Origin: Neisseria sp. | GTDB lineage: Bacteria; Pseudomonadota; Gammaproteobacteria; Burkholderiales; Neisseriaceae | Reading direction: 5' to 3' | Assembly: GCA_030531795.1 (NCBI GenBank) | Contig: JAUNMN010000012.1 | Span: forward strand, 16,998-50,045 | Length of the DNA stretch: 33,048 nucleotides | Position numbers and translations under genes: made by a program | In this document: piece after piece, positions 1-8,320 of the stretch | How positions within the stretch are numbered: position 1 is the stretch's first letter | Layout of the letters: each line of letters opens with the position of its first letter | The notes under the pieces: model-generated | What the model was told of the DNA's origin: nothing | Databases searched by the model: none | What the model saw: only the letters and a program-made list of their open reading frames with translations

Positions 1-170
1 TTTGCAGGTTGTCGCCGATGTAAACCACAAGCCACTCGCTTGCGACAACCAATCTGAACTGATTTCACGTTTTAAGCAAACCGTTATTTCTTTGCACGAT
101 TCCCTGCTTCACGGCTGCCTGCGTTTTTGCACGGCAGAATGCGTTGTTGTCTTTATGAAAAGCAAACACA
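1..170. other. Upstream region of the helicase gene, no gene supported
   Basis: I see no convincing gene here. A perfect 9-bp inverted repeat (GGTTGTCGC at 7-15, GCGACAACC at 42-50, 26-nt loop) could be a weak structure or the end of an element lying outside the window. The open frame that runs into the helicase start has no ribosome binding site and no recognisable protein features. Confidence 0.4.
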
Positions 171-1736
171 ATGAGCATTCATTTTTCTGATTTAATTTCC
201 GATAAAAACATTCTTTCTGCATTGAAAACAGAAGGTTATGAAACACCAACTCCGATTCAAGCGCAAGCCATTCCAGCCGCTTTGAACAATCAAGACATCA
301 TGGCTTCGGCACAAACAGGTTCTGGCAAAACCGCCGCATTTTTGTTGCCAACCTTGCAAAAATTGACCAAACGCAGCGAAAAATCGGGCAAAGGTCCGCG
401 TGCTTTGGTGTTAACGCCAACGCGCGAGTTGGCGGCACAAGTAGAAAAAAACGCCCAAGCCTATGCCAAAAATATGCGTTGGTTTCGCACCGTCAGCATC
501 GTGGGCGGTTCGTCTTTTGGCTTTCAAATCCGTGCCTTATCTAAACCTGTGGATTTGGTGGTTGCCACTCCAGGGCGTTTGATGGACTTGATGAACAGTG
601 GCAAAATTGATTTTGAGCGTTTGGAAGTGTTGGTGTTGGACGAAGCCGACCGCATGTTGGACATGGGTTTCATTGACGACATTGAAACCATTGTTGCCGC
701 CACGCCAGCCGACCGACAAACGCTTTTGTTTTCAGCCACTTGGGACGGCGCAGTCGGCAAATTGGCACGCAAATTGACCAATAATCCCGAAGTGATTGAA
801 ATTGAACGCGTAGATGAACAAGGCAAAATTGACGAGCAATTGCTTTATTGTGATGACAAAAACCACAAAAATCGCCTGCTCGACCATATCTTGCGTGATG
901 TGAATATTGACCAGTGCGTGATTTTTACCTCTACCAAAGCGATGACTGAAGTCATCGCCGATGAGTTGTACGAAAAAGGTTATGCCGCCAACTGTTTGCA
1001 CGGCGATATGCCACAAGGTTGGCGCAATCGCACACTGATGGATTTGCGCAAAGGTCGTTGCAAAATTTTGGTGGCAACCGATGTGGCGGCACGCGGCATT
1101 GACGTGCCAACGATTACCCATGTGATTAACTACGATTTGCCCAAACAAGCAGAAGATTATGTGCATCGCATCGGACGCACGGGTCGTGCGGGGCGTACGG
1201 GTTTGGCAATTACTTTTGCCGAAGTGAACGAACACATCAAAGTGCATCGCATTGAAAAATTCATCGGTCGCAAAATCGATGAAATGATGATTGAAGGTTT
1301 AGAACCCACGCGCAGACGCAATAAAGGCAGCGACAAATTTAAAGGTCGCGGCAAAGGCGGACACTGGGGTGGCAAAGGCGGTTTTGACAAAGACAAAAAA
1401 TCGTTTGGCTCACGCCGTCATGACGATGGCAAGGAACGCGGTTTCCACAAAGAACGCGGTTTTAAAGACGATGGTTTCAAAGACGGCAATCGCAAATCGC
1501 GTCGCGAAGACGGTTTCAAAACCGAATTTAAAGGCGAATTTAAACGCGATGACCGCCGTGAATTTTCTCGTAATGACAAACCACGTCGCCGCGAAGATGG
1601 TTTTGCCCGTGAAGCACGCTATGACAAACGTCAAGGCGATTTCAAACGCGATGGCGGTTTCAAAAAAGACGGTGCGAAAAAAGATGGTTTTAGTCGCGAT
1701 GGTTTCAAAAAATCGTCTCGCCGCAAAGATTATTAA
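171..1736 (+). CDS. DEAD-box ATP-dependent RNA helicase, RhlE-like, with long basic tail
   Basis: A 521-residue helicase that would unwind short RNA duplexes in the cytoplasm, for example during ribosome assembly, RNA decay or cold adaptation. The motifs are in order: Q motif GYETPTPIQ (22-30), Walker A AQTGSGKT (47-54), PTRELA (83-88), TPGR (133-136), DEAD (157-160), SAT (188-190) and motif VI HRIGRTGR (332-339). From about residue 385 the protein becomes a roughly 135-residue low-complexity tail built of repeated DGFK / KRD / RRED units with very high Lys, Arg, Asp, Gly and Phe content. Such tails usually bind RNA non-specifically and, by inference, could promote condensates. The start is the first ATG after a weak purine-rich stretch. 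The overall motif pattern resembles RhlE more than DbpA or SrmB, but the exact paralogue cannot be fixed from sequence alone. Confidence 0.93.
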   Translation: MSIHFSDLISDKNILSALKTEGYETPTPIQAQAIPAALNNQDIMASAQTGSGKTAAFLLPTLQKLTKRSEKSGKGPRALVLTPTRELAAQVEKNAQAYAKNMRWFRTVSIVGGSSFGFQIRALSKPVDLVVATPGRLMDLMNSGKIDFERLEVLVLDEADRMLDMGFIDDIETIVAATPADRQTLLFSATWDGAVGKLARKLTNNPEVIEIERVDEQGKIDEQLLYCDDKNHKNRLLDHILRDVNIDQCVIFTSTKAMTEVIADELYEKGYAANCLHGDMPQGWRNRTLMDLRKGRCKILVATDVAARGIDVPTITHVINYDLPKQAEDYVHRIGRTGRAGRTGLAITFAEVNEHIKVHRIEKFIGRKIDEMMIEGLEPTRRRNKGSDKFKGRGKGGHWGGKGGFDKDKKSFGSRRHDDGKERGFHKERGFKDDGFKDGNRKSRREDGFKTEFKGEFKRDDRREFSRNDKPRRREDGFAREARYDKRQGDFKRDGGFKKDGAKKDGFSRDGFKKSSRRKDY

Positions 1737-1760
1737 AGCGCTGGCTTAAAATAAGTTCAC

Positions 1761-1795
1761 GATGCCGTCTGCAGATTGATGTTGCAGACGGCATC
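1761..1795. terminator. Inverted uptake-sequence pair acting as terminator
   Basis: ATGCCGTCTGCA (1762-1773) and its reverse complement (1783-1794) form a stem, extended by a G-C pair, with a 9-nt loop. It lies 25 nt after the helicase stop codon. Confidence 0.8.
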
Positions 1796-1830
1796 GGCAC
1801 ATAAAAACACGATAAAACCGCAAAAAACGC

Positions 1831-2978
<1,148 letters not shown>

Positions 2979-2992
2979 GTTTTTTCCAACGT

Positions 2993-3030
2993 GATGCCGC
3001 CTGCAGCGTAAATAAGACGCAGACGGCATC
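2993..3030. terminator. Imperfect uptake-sequence inverted pair
   Basis: ATGCCGCCTGCA (2994-3005, one change from the common form) faces GCAGACGGCAT (3019-3029). It follows tgt by 15 nt and is its likely terminator. Confidence 0.7.
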
Positions 3031-3124
3031 TCGCTCATTTTTCATAGCCGAATACAAACCATGCGGCAAAGCGAAATCTGGCAGCATCTGTTTAAGCAAA
3101 ATGACGACACAAAAGGCAAACATC

Positions 3125-3409
3125 ATGAATAAAACCTTGCTCATCCGTGCTTTAGTGGTGTGTTTATTGCCACTGTTTACCGCGATTTTCTTCGCACTCA
3201 ATCCAGCCGAAGCAGGCAGCAGCACCTTTTTGATTTACGGCATCATTCTCGCGTGTGAATGTGCATTTTTGTTCAAATGGATTGTGTTCGCCATCATCGC
3301 CCATCATTTGCGTGGCGAACACACGCTCAAACTGCAGACGGCATGGCTGTTTATTCCATTGATTTTACTAGCAGTTTACATCGCCTACTATTTCGGAGCG
3401 TTTGCATGA
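3125..3409 (+). CDS. Small inner-membrane protein, function unknown
   Basis: A 94-residue, very hydrophobic protein that I do not recognise. Three membrane segments are visible, at about residues 7-26, 34-60 and 75-92, separated by a short basic loop (HHLRGEH). The chosen ATG at 3125 has AAAGG about 10 nt upstream; an ATG at 3101 would add eight polar residues and has no clear binding site. Its stop codon overlaps the start of the next gene in an ATGA arrangement, so it is translationally coupled to tag and is the first gene of the tag-ubiX operon. An uptake-sequence 12-mer lies inside the coding region (3333-3344), read as LQTA. Confidence 0.75.
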   Translation: MNKTLLIRALVVCLLPLFTAIFFALNPAEAGSSTFLIYGIILACECAFLFKWIVFAIIAHHLRGEHTLKLQTAWLFIPLILLAVYIAYYFGAFA

Positions 3410-3942
3410 CTTACTGTCAATTTGCCAACGCTCTGCCCAGCAACAGCAGCGACCCCAACAAACATTATCACGACTGCGTTTACGGTTTTGCCGTGGATGA
3501 CGACCGCGAATTGTTTAAGCGTTTGGTGTTGGAAATCAATCAAGCAGGTTTGAGTTGGACTTTGATTTTAAAGAAAGAACAGGCGTTTGACGCGGCGTAT
3601 GCCGATTTTGACATCGCCAAAGTGGCGGCGTTTGATGAACACGATGTGGAACGACTGAAAAACGATGCAGGCATTATCCGCAATCGCCTGAAAATTCAAG
3701 CGGCGATACACAATGCCCAAGTGATTTTGGGTTTACAAAAAACGTTTGGTAGTTTCAAAAACTGGTTAGACCAACACAAACACTACGATAAAAATCAATG
3801 GCTTAAATTATTCAAACAGCATTTTCAATTTGTGGGCGGCGAAATTGTTGGCGAATTTTTGATGAGTACAGGCTATTTGGCTGGTGCGCACGATGCCGAT
3901 TGCCCAGTTGCCGCCAAAATTCAACAGAAAGAAGCAAAATGA
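3406..3942 (+). CDS. tag: DNA-3-methyladenine glycosylase I
   Basis: Excises 3-methyladenine from alkylated DNA, starting base-excision repair. The 178-residue protein keeps the E. coli Tag features: zinc ligands C4, H22 and the C-terminal H-x3-C pair (in GAHDADC), the LEINQAGLSW block with catalytic-type E43, and the DVERLKNDAGIIRNRLKIQ segment. The start codon overlaps the stop of the upstream membrane protein, and its own stop TGA overlaps the ATG of ubiX, so three products are coupled. An in-frame extension back to 3259 reads through the upstream gene in another frame and is not real. The link between a repair enzyme and UbiX looks like operon convenience rather than a shared pathway. Confidence 0.95.
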   Translation: MTYCQFANALPSNSSDPNKHYHDCVYGFAVDDDRELFKRLVLEINQAGLSWTLILKKEQAFDAAYADFDIAKVAAFDEHDVERLKNDAGIIRNRLKIQAAIHNAQVILGLQKTFGSFKNWLDQHKHYDKNQWLKLFKQHFQFVGGEIVGEFLMSTGYLAGAHDADCPVAAKIQQKEAK

Positions 3943-4544
3943 ATATCCAAACCGTTGCACTCGCTTTCACTGGCGCATCGGGTTTGCCCTACGGTTTGCG
4001 CCTGCTCGAATGCCTGCTGCAAAGCGGCAAAACCGTGTGGCTGCTCTATTCGCAGGCGGCACAAATCGTGGCACAACAAGAATGCAATTTGCATTTACCC
4101 AGCTCGCCTGCCGCTTGCCAAGAATATTTTCATGAACGTTTTCAAGTAGATAGGAAACAATTACGCGTTTTTGGCAAAGACGAATGGTTTGCACCGCCAG
4201 CATCAGGCACAAACCCAGCAGATGCGATGATTATTTGCCCAGCCAGCATGGGCGTGGTTGCAGCGATTGCCCACGGCACGTCCGACCATTTAATCGAACG
4301 CGCTGCCGATGTGGCGATTAAAGAGCGTCGCCCTTTGATTATCGTTCCGCGCGAAGCACCGTTTTCCAGTTTGCATCTCAAAAATTTGCTCACTCTATCC
4401 GAATTAGGCGCGATTATTTTGCCGCCTTCCCCTGGGTTTTATCATCATCCGCAAACCATGCAGGATTTGATTGATTTTGTGGTTGGCAGAATATTAGACC
4501 AACTGCGTATTCCACACAATCTTATGCTCAAGTGGGGCGAGTAA
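3939..4544 (+). CDS. ubiX: Flavin prenyltransferase UbiX
   Basis: Makes prenylated FMN, the cofactor of the UbiD decarboxylase in ubiquinone biosynthesis. The 201-residue protein starts with a Rossmann-like FTGASGLPYG nucleotide loop (GASG at 12-15) and carries the conserved CPASMG, HGTSDHLIERAADV and VPREAPFSSLHLKNL blocks, with the C-terminal helix LIDFVVGRILDQL. The ATG overlaps the tag stop codon (ATGA), and GAAAGAAG lies just upstream. Its stop TAA overlaps the ATG of a 26-residue hydrophobic ORF. Confidence 0.96.
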   Translation: MNIQTVALAFTGASGLPYGLRLLECLLQSGKTVWLLYSQAAQIVAQQECNLHLPSSPAACQEYFHERFQVDRKQLRVFGKDEWFAPPASGTNPADAMIICPASMGVVAAIAHGTSDHLIERAADVAIKERRPLIIVPREAPFSSLHLKNLLTLSELGAIILPPSPGFYHHPQTMQDLIDFVVGRILDQLRIPHNLMLKWGE

Positions 4545-4624
4545 TGGAGGGTTTGTACCAATTTATTGCCATGATTTTGGCTTTTGTAAATTGGCTCTTG
4601 ACGCTTTTAGACTTTCTCTTTTAG
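4544..4624 (+). CDS. Candidate 26-residue membrane microprotein coupled to ubiX
   Basis: The ATG shares its A with the ubiX stop codon (TAATG), and GGGG/GAG bases lie just upstream, so reinitiation is plausible. The predicted peptide has 26 residues and begins MEGLYQFIAMILAF. It is almost entirely hydrophobic with several aromatic residues, enough for one membrane-spanning helix, and ends LLDFLF. I recognise no family. A short ORF of this composition can arise by chance in T-rich DNA, so this is a candidate only; the overlap with the upstream stop is the main support. A promoter-like sequence for the next unit overlaps its end. Confidence 0.4.
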   Translation: MEGLYQFIAMILAFVNWLLTLLDFLF

Positions 4625-4627
4625 AAT
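4598..4627 (+). promoter_or_regulatory. Sigma-70-like promoter for the leader and attenuator region
   Basis: TTGACG (4598-4603), an 18-bp spacer and TAGAAT (4622-4627). The predicted transcript would start near 4634, ahead of the aromatic leader ORF. Confidence 0.5.
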
Positions 4628-4642
4628 GCACAACATTGTTAT

Positions 4643-4680
4643 AACTGAATTAATAAAAACATTAATTCAGTTCATTTTTT
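4643..4680 (+). terminator. AT-rich hairpin followed by T-run
   Basis: A perfect 12-bp stem (AACTGAATTAAT at 4643-4654, ATTAATTCAGTT at 4661-4672) with a 6-nt loop, followed by six T. It probably ends the tag-ubiX transcript. Because a promoter lies just before it, it could instead be a structure or operator at the start of the leader transcript. Confidence 0.55.
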
Positions 4681-4692
4681 CCTTGATACGAG

Positions 4693-4773
4693 ATGATGAT
4701 GCAAACTTTACGCAACGCCGTTTATTTTTATTGGTATCGCTCAAACGAGCGGTATCTTTTCGCGTCTGCGTAA
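4693..4773 (+). CDS. Candidate aromatic-amino-acid leader peptide
   Basis: A 26-codon ORF opening with three consecutive ATG codons. Codons 11-15 read Tyr-Phe-Tyr-Trp-Tyr, with a further Tyr at 21 and Phe at 23. The start of a 10-bp hairpin (arms 4733-4742 and 4747-4756, two G-U pairs, AAAC loop) coincides with the Trp-Tyr codons, and an intrinsic terminator follows 20 nt after the stop. This is the arrangement of ribosome-mediated transcription attenuation. The ribosome binding site is poor (ACGAG). The gene it would control, at 4879, is not a recognised aromatic-pathway gene, so the target is unclear. Confidence 0.5.
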   Translation: MMMQTLRNAVYFYWYRSNERYLFASA

Positions 4774-4793
4774 ATCGTACAGAATCAGCGAAA

Positions 4794-4823
4794 AAGCCGC
4801 CCGAACATTTAGGCGGCTTTTTT
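4794..4823 (+). terminator. Intrinsic terminator (putative attenuator)
   Basis: AAGCCGCC (4794-4801) and GGCGGCTT (4812-4819) with a 10-nt loop and a T-run to 4823. An alternative pairing of TTTTCGC (4757-4763) with GCGAAAA (4788-4794) would overlap the base of the stem and might serve as a weak antiterminator. Confidence 0.75.
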
Positions 4824-4878
4824 CATTTCCTTGTTTTCGTGAAGTCGCCTAACAACAGTATTCATTTAGGAGATTTTC

Positions 4879-5397
4879 ATGCAAACCGCTTCTTTACCCA
4901 AACCAAACCAACACGCGCAATTGAGCACTTGCGTTTTATTGTGCGACGGCAATGCCCATCGCCCCGATTTACTGGCAAACGCCCAGCCCAGCTCGCATCA
5001 GCATTTAATCGCCGAATCTTTATTGCCCCAAATCCGCACCACCGCCCTATTGATTGCCGCCGCGCGTCATCGTTTTGATGCACCTAGCCCACAGATTTTT
5101 GCTGACGAAGCCGACTGGTTGGCAGCGCGTATTTTGGTATTACAAGCGCGTGTGTTTTACTTGGACATCAAACAACAAGCCACATTGCAGACGGCAAACC
5201 AACGCGCCCAAGCCTTTGCCAAACAACATAACTTGCCATTTAGCCTCGCCAAAATCCGCTTACGTTTACATGGCAATTTGCCTGCGCATTTATTGCAAAT
5301 GGAATGCGCTTTGAATGTGGCATTTGCTGAAGACGCACCGAATCACATCGCCGACAGTTTGGCGGTGCGCAAAGAAATAAAATTTGTGTTAGCGTAG
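4879..5397 (+). CDS. Conserved-looking hypothetical protein downstream of the attenuator
   Basis: A 172-residue soluble protein that I do not recognise. AGGAGA lies six bases before the ATG at 4879, so translation is well supported. The sequence is Ala, Leu and Gln rich, with a His/Arg-rich middle (AAARHRF at about 60), a probable helical central region (DEADWLAARILVLQARVFYLDI) and no signal peptide, membrane segment or metal motif. It is preceded by an aromatic-codon leader and a terminator, which would make its expression depend on charged Tyr/Phe/Trp tRNA if the attenuator is real. It ends at an uptake-sequence hairpin shared with the convergent gene. The codon usage resembles its neighbours. 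Confidence 0.7.
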   Translation: MQTASLPKPNQHAQLSTCVLLCDGNAHRPDLLANAQPSSHQHLIAESLLPQIRTTALLIAAARHRFDAPSPQIFADEADWLAARILVLQARVFYLDIKQQATLQTANQRAQAFAKQHNLPFSLAKIRLRLHGNLPAHLLQMECALNVAFAEDAPNHIADSLAVRKEIKFVLA

Positions 5398-5405
5398 ACA
5401 CAAAA

Positions 5406-5436
5406 ATGCCGTCTGCAGTTCGGTTGCAGACGGCAT
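5406..5436. terminator. Uptake-sequence inverted pair between convergent genes
   Basis: ATGCCGTCTGCA (5406-5417) and TGCAGACGGCAT (5425-5436) with a 7-nt loop. It serves both the + strand gene ending at 5397 and the - strand gene ending at 5458. Confidence 0.8.
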
Positions 5437-5457
5437 CATTTCAAAATAATCAAGACA

Positions 5458-5898
5458 TTAAGACTTCTTCAAATCCGCCACGCATTGCTTGTCACGTGCT
5501 TCAAACGCCGCCGCGCCGCCAAGCAAATCCAGCTGTTCTTGTGGGCTTAATGAGCTGAACGACTCGATTTGTTTCGGGTTCAACTTGTCCAGCGGTTTTT
5601 CCCACATACACAAGCAATAATCGGCGATGTGTTTTTCATCGCTGGCGTTCAAACCTGCGTTTTTCATGTCGTTTTGCCATTTTTCGGCAAAGGGCACATT
5701 TTTGATGCACGACTCCACCGCTTTCGCTTTGAATTGTGGTTTGGTCATGGCACATTGCGACAGGAAAAACACGCCCGCAAACAGCAAAGCAATCACCCAA
5801 AGCCACAGACGTATGGTACGGATTTTAGCTTTGCTTTTGCGTTTTTGCTCGCTTTGTTCGGCGTTTTCCAGCTCGGCTGGCTGTTTGTCATCAGCCAT
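5458..5898 (-). CDS. Single-pass membrane-anchored hypothetical protein
   Basis: A 146-residue protein of unknown function. A charged N-terminal 28 residues (acidic, then a KRKSKAK basic patch) is followed by one membrane segment (about 29-48, ending FFLSQC), giving a signal-anchor topology with about 95 residues outside the cytoplasm. The outer part has five Cys counted from the membrane edge (in LSQC, ESC, YCLC and KQC), which could form disulfides. Its ATG lies inside the last codons of hom (8-nt overlap), so it is translationally coupled to hom and likely cotranscribed. I know of no functional link to threonine synthesis. Confidence 0.8.
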   Translation of the reverse strand: MADDKQPAELENAEQSEQKRKSKAKIRTIRLWLWVIALLFAGVFFLSQCAMTKPQFKAKAVESCIKNVPFAEKWQNDMKNAGLNASDEKHIADYCLCMWEKPLDKLNPKQIESFSSLSPQEQLDLLGGAAAFEARDKQCVADLKKS

Positions 5899-7198
5899 TC
5901 AAGCTCTCCATGCGAATCATCACCACAGGCGCGCTGACGCTGTCTAATTGTTCCATCGCGGCAATCGCTGATTTGATGTGTTTTTCCACGGTGCTGTGGG
6001 TCAAAATCACGATTTCGGCATTGCCGCCGTCCAACACGCCTTTTTGAATCAGTGCTTCAATTGACACGCCTTGCTCTGCCAACAAGCTGGCGATTTTGCC
6101 CAACACGCCTGCTTTGTCCGCCACTTGCACACGCAAATAATAGCTGCTGGTGATTTCGTCCATCGGCAAGATGTTTTGCTCTTTCACAGCGTGTGCTTGG
6201 AACGCCAAATGTGGCACACGATGATTTGATTCGGCGGTAATCAAGCGACTGATGTCCACGATGTCGGCAACCACCGCGCTGGCGGTTGGCAACGCTCCTG
6301 CACCAGGGCCGTAATACAAGGTTTCGCCCACCATATCGGCTTGCACGCGCACCGCGTTCATCACGCCGTTCACATTCGCCAGCAGACGGCATTCAGGGAT
6401 TAAAGTTGGGTGGACACGCAACTCGATGCCTTTATCGGTTTTACGGGTGATGCCCAATAATTTGATGCGATAGCCCAATTCTTCGGCGTATTTGATGTCG
6501 CGGCTTTCTAATTTGCTGATGCCTTCCAAGTAACAAGCATTGAAATTCATCGGCGTGCCAAACGCCAAAGACGACATAATCGTGATTTTATGACCTGCGT
6601 CGTGTCCTTCAATGTCAAAAGTTGGGTCGGCTTCGGCGTAACCCAATTCCTGTGCCTGTTTCAATACATCAGCAAAGGCGCTGCCGTGTTCACGCATTTG
6701 GGTCAAAATGAAATTGCTCGTACCATTGATGATGCCCGCAATCGAACGAATATTGTTTGCCGCCAAACCTTCACGCAAGGCTTTGATAATCGGAATACCG
6801 CCTGCAACCGCCGCTTCAAAATGCACCATCACATTTTTTTGTTCTGCCAGTGCAAACACCTCATTGCCATACTCGGCGAGCAGTTTTTTGTTGGCAGTAA
6901 CCACGTGTTTGCCGTGTTCAATCGCTTTCAACACCGCATCTTTCGCCACGCCTGTGCCGCCAAACAATTCCACCACCACATCCACATCTTCGCGTTGCAC
7001 CAACTCAAACGGGTCTTTCACAAAAGTCGCGTTTGGTGCTAAACGGCGTGCTTTTTCTTCGCTGGAATCGCACACCGCCGACACACGCACTTCTCTGCCC
7101 AAACGGCGACTGATTTCCGCCGCATTGTCTTGCAACACACGCGCCGTGCCGCCGCCAACTGTCCCCAAACCCAAAATACCAATATTCACTGCTTGCAT
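5891..7198 (-). CDS. hom: Homoserine dehydrogenase
   Basis: Reduces aspartate semialdehyde to homoserine, the branch point to threonine, methionine and, through threonine, isoleucine. The 435-residue monofunctional form has an N-terminal NAD(P)-binding loop GLGTVG (10-15), the catalytic-domain block AAVAGGIPIIKALREGLAAN with INGTSNFIL, and the DPTFDIEGHDAGHK signature with the catalytic lysine region. A C-terminal ACT domain (about 355-430, starting YYLRVQVADKAGVLGKIA) is typical of threonine feedback control. It is not fused to aspartokinase. The gene is divergent from the Mth938-like gene across a 207-bp intergenic region. Confidence 0.97.
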   Translation of the reverse strand: MQAVNIGILGLGTVGGGTARVLQDNAAEISRRLGREVRVSAVCDSSEEKARRLAPNATFVKDPFELVQREDVDVVVELFGGTGVAKDAVLKAIEHGKHVVTANKKLLAEYGNEVFALAEQKNVMVHFEAAVAGGIPIIKALREGLAANNIRSIAGIINGTSNFILTQMREHGSAFADVLKQAQELGYAEADPTFDIEGHDAGHKITIMSSLAFGTPMNFNACYLEGISKLESRDIKYAEELGYRIKLLGITRKTDKGIELRVHPTLIPECRLLANVNGVMNAVRVQADMVGETLYYGPGAGALPTASAVVADIVDISRLITAESNHRVPHLAFQAHAVKEQNILPMDEITSSYYLRVQVADKAGVLGKIASLLAEQGVSIEALIQKGVLDGGNAEIVILTHSTVEKHIKSAIAAMEQLDSVSAPVVMIRMESLNG

Positions 7199-7405
7199 AA
7201 AGCCACATCCTTCATTGAGTTACCCGCCAAACGCGCAGCCATCGTACGCGAAGTTTGGCTTGTTTAGTCTATTCCAAATCGGTTAAACTGCCGATTTTCA
7301 AAACCGCCTATCCTACCCGAAAATCCAGTTTTTTGCACCTGATAATTATAGAAAAACACAATCGCAGACGGCATCGCGCCGAATCACTGCCAAGGAAAAC
7401 CACCC
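7199..7405. other. Divergent intergenic region of hom and the Mth938-like gene
   Basis: The region holds the promoters of both genes by position, but I cannot place convincing -35/-10 pairs. A single uptake-sequence variant (CGCAGACGGCAT, 7363-7374) lies close to the + strand gene, without a partner. Confidence 0.5.
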
Positions 7406-7792
7406 ATGAATTTTGAAGAACACACGCCACACAACATCGCCTACCAAACAGGCGAATTAAGGTTTCAAGAACAAAGCTACACCACGCCGCAAATCATCAC
7501 CGACAGCGGTTGCCGTCCGATTAGCGAAAGCACGCCGCAACAACTCACCGCCGCATCGTTTCAAAACATCATCGCTGCAACCGCTTCGACAGGCTCAGGA
7601 CAAGACGGCAACGCCCCCGAAATCATCATTGTTGGCACGGGTGAAAAACAGGTTTTCATACACCCCAAAATCGTTGCCGAGCTGGCTGCAGACGGCATCG
7701 CACTGGAAAGCATGAACAGCGCTGCCGCTTGTCGCACTTATTTGATTTTGCAAAGCGAAGGTCGCCGCGTGTGGCTGTGGCTTTGGGTTTAA
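7406..7792 (+). CDS. Mth938-like domain protein (DUF498/NDUFAF3 family)
   Basis: A 128-residue cytoplasmic protein. The C-terminal half matches the Mth938 fold signature: PEIIIVGTGEKQVF (about 71-84), then a helix, GIALESMNSAAACRTYLIL and a final hydrophobic strand. Mitochondrial relatives (NDUFAF3) assist complex I assembly; the bacterial role is unknown. AAGGAAAA precedes the ATG. An uptake-sequence 12-mer is embedded in the coding sequence (7687-7698) and read as AADGI, in a loop of the fold. The gene is followed by 116 bp without a hairpin terminator before the next small ORF. Confidence 0.85.
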   Translation: MNFEEHTPHNIAYQTGELRFQEQSYTTPQIITDSGCRPISESTPQQLTAASFQNIIAATASTGSGQDGNAPEIIIVGTGEKQVFIHPKIVAELAADGIALESMNSAAACRTYLILQSEGRRVWLWLWV

Positions 7793-7908
7793 AAACTTAT
7801 CATTTATTAACAAAGGTTTAATCAGGTAAAGGTTTACCCAAAACCGCCAAACACAGGCATACTGCGCACTTCTCACGACATCAAACAACAAAAACAAGAA
7901 AGGATTTG

Positions 7909-8019
7909 ATGATGCAACATCGCAGAAGACAAAGCGTATTCCAAGCAGCAAAACGTGCGTTTCACGGCAGCAAAGTTCCCGAAAACAACTTGCCCACGCA
8001 AACCGCGTCAGCACGCTAA
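7909..8019 (+). CDS. Small basic protein, 36 residues
   Basis: AGAAAGGA lies ahead of tandem ATG codons at 7909 and 7912, and an intrinsic terminator follows 25 nt after the stop, so this looks like a complete monocistronic unit. The peptide starts [18 protein letters not shown] and is strongly basic at its N-terminal half; the C-terminal half is Pro, Asn and Thr rich. There is no signal peptide or membrane segment. Three Arg codons in a row (CGC AGA AGA) near the start and argH downstream suggest an arginine leader peptide. However, argH has its own promoter after the terminator, so I prefer an independent small protein of unknown function. Confidence 0.55.
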   Translation: MMQHRRRQSVFQAAKRAFHGSKVPENNLPTQTASAR

Positions 8020-8044
8020 ATCGCCACTTTCGGCACAACAGAAC

Positions 8045-8067
8045 AGCACACTTCGGTGTGCTTTTTT
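8045..8067 (+). terminator. Intrinsic terminator with UUCG tetraloop
   Basis: AGCACAC (8045-8051), TTCG loop, GTGTGCT (8056-8062) and five further T. It ends the 36-residue ORF unit. Confidence 0.9.
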
Positions 8068-8180
8068 CGTTTCCGTTCACATGCTTCGCTCACTTTTTAT
8101 CTCAAAAACACATACGCAAATCGCCCAAAATTCGCGCCAACCTTTTCCACTATTTTTGCAGACGGCATCGCGTTTGTGGT

Positions 8181-8209
8181 TTGTCGATGTCGCGAAAAAC
8201 GTCTACAAT
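8181..8209 (+). promoter_or_regulatory. Promoter of argH
   Basis: TTGTCG (8181-8186), 17-bp spacer, TACAAT (8204-8209). It lies downstream of the terminator at 8045-8067, so argH transcription does not need read-through. No clear ArgR-like box was recognised. Confidence 0.65.
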
Positions 8210-8320
8210 AGCCAGCAAATTTTGCTTTTATCAGCCGCCATTTTTCGGACGGTTGGGCATTCATTAAAATCATATCATTCACATATAAACAATATTTCAA
8301 ATGCAATAAGGACAGAAAAC

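Larger units (their letters stand above)
7793..8320 (+). other. Long intergenic region before argH
   Basis: It contains a 36-residue ORF with a strong ribosome binding site (7909-8019), its terminator (8045-8067), a lone uptake sequence TGCAGACGGCAT (8157-8168) and the argH promoter (8181-8209). The remaining 7793-7900 has only a short GGTAAA/TTTACC inverted repeat and no other clear signals. Confidence 0.6.

Noticed and set aside
2..190. Open frame of 62 codons at the left edge overlapping the helicase start
   Set aside because: No ribosome binding site and no protein features; it overlaps a well-supported gene in another frame.
4626..5078. 150-codon open frame across the leader and terminator region
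   Set aside because: It runs through two hairpins and overlaps the well-supported start at 4879; composition looks random.
7955..8320. Upstream extension of argH
   Set aside because: It crosses an intrinsic terminator and the argH promoter; the start at 8321 has a good ribosome binding site and the family N-terminus.
7909..8320. Arginine attenuator controlling argH
   Set aside because: argH has its own promoter after the terminator and no convincing antiterminator pairing was found; kept only as an alternative for the small ORF.
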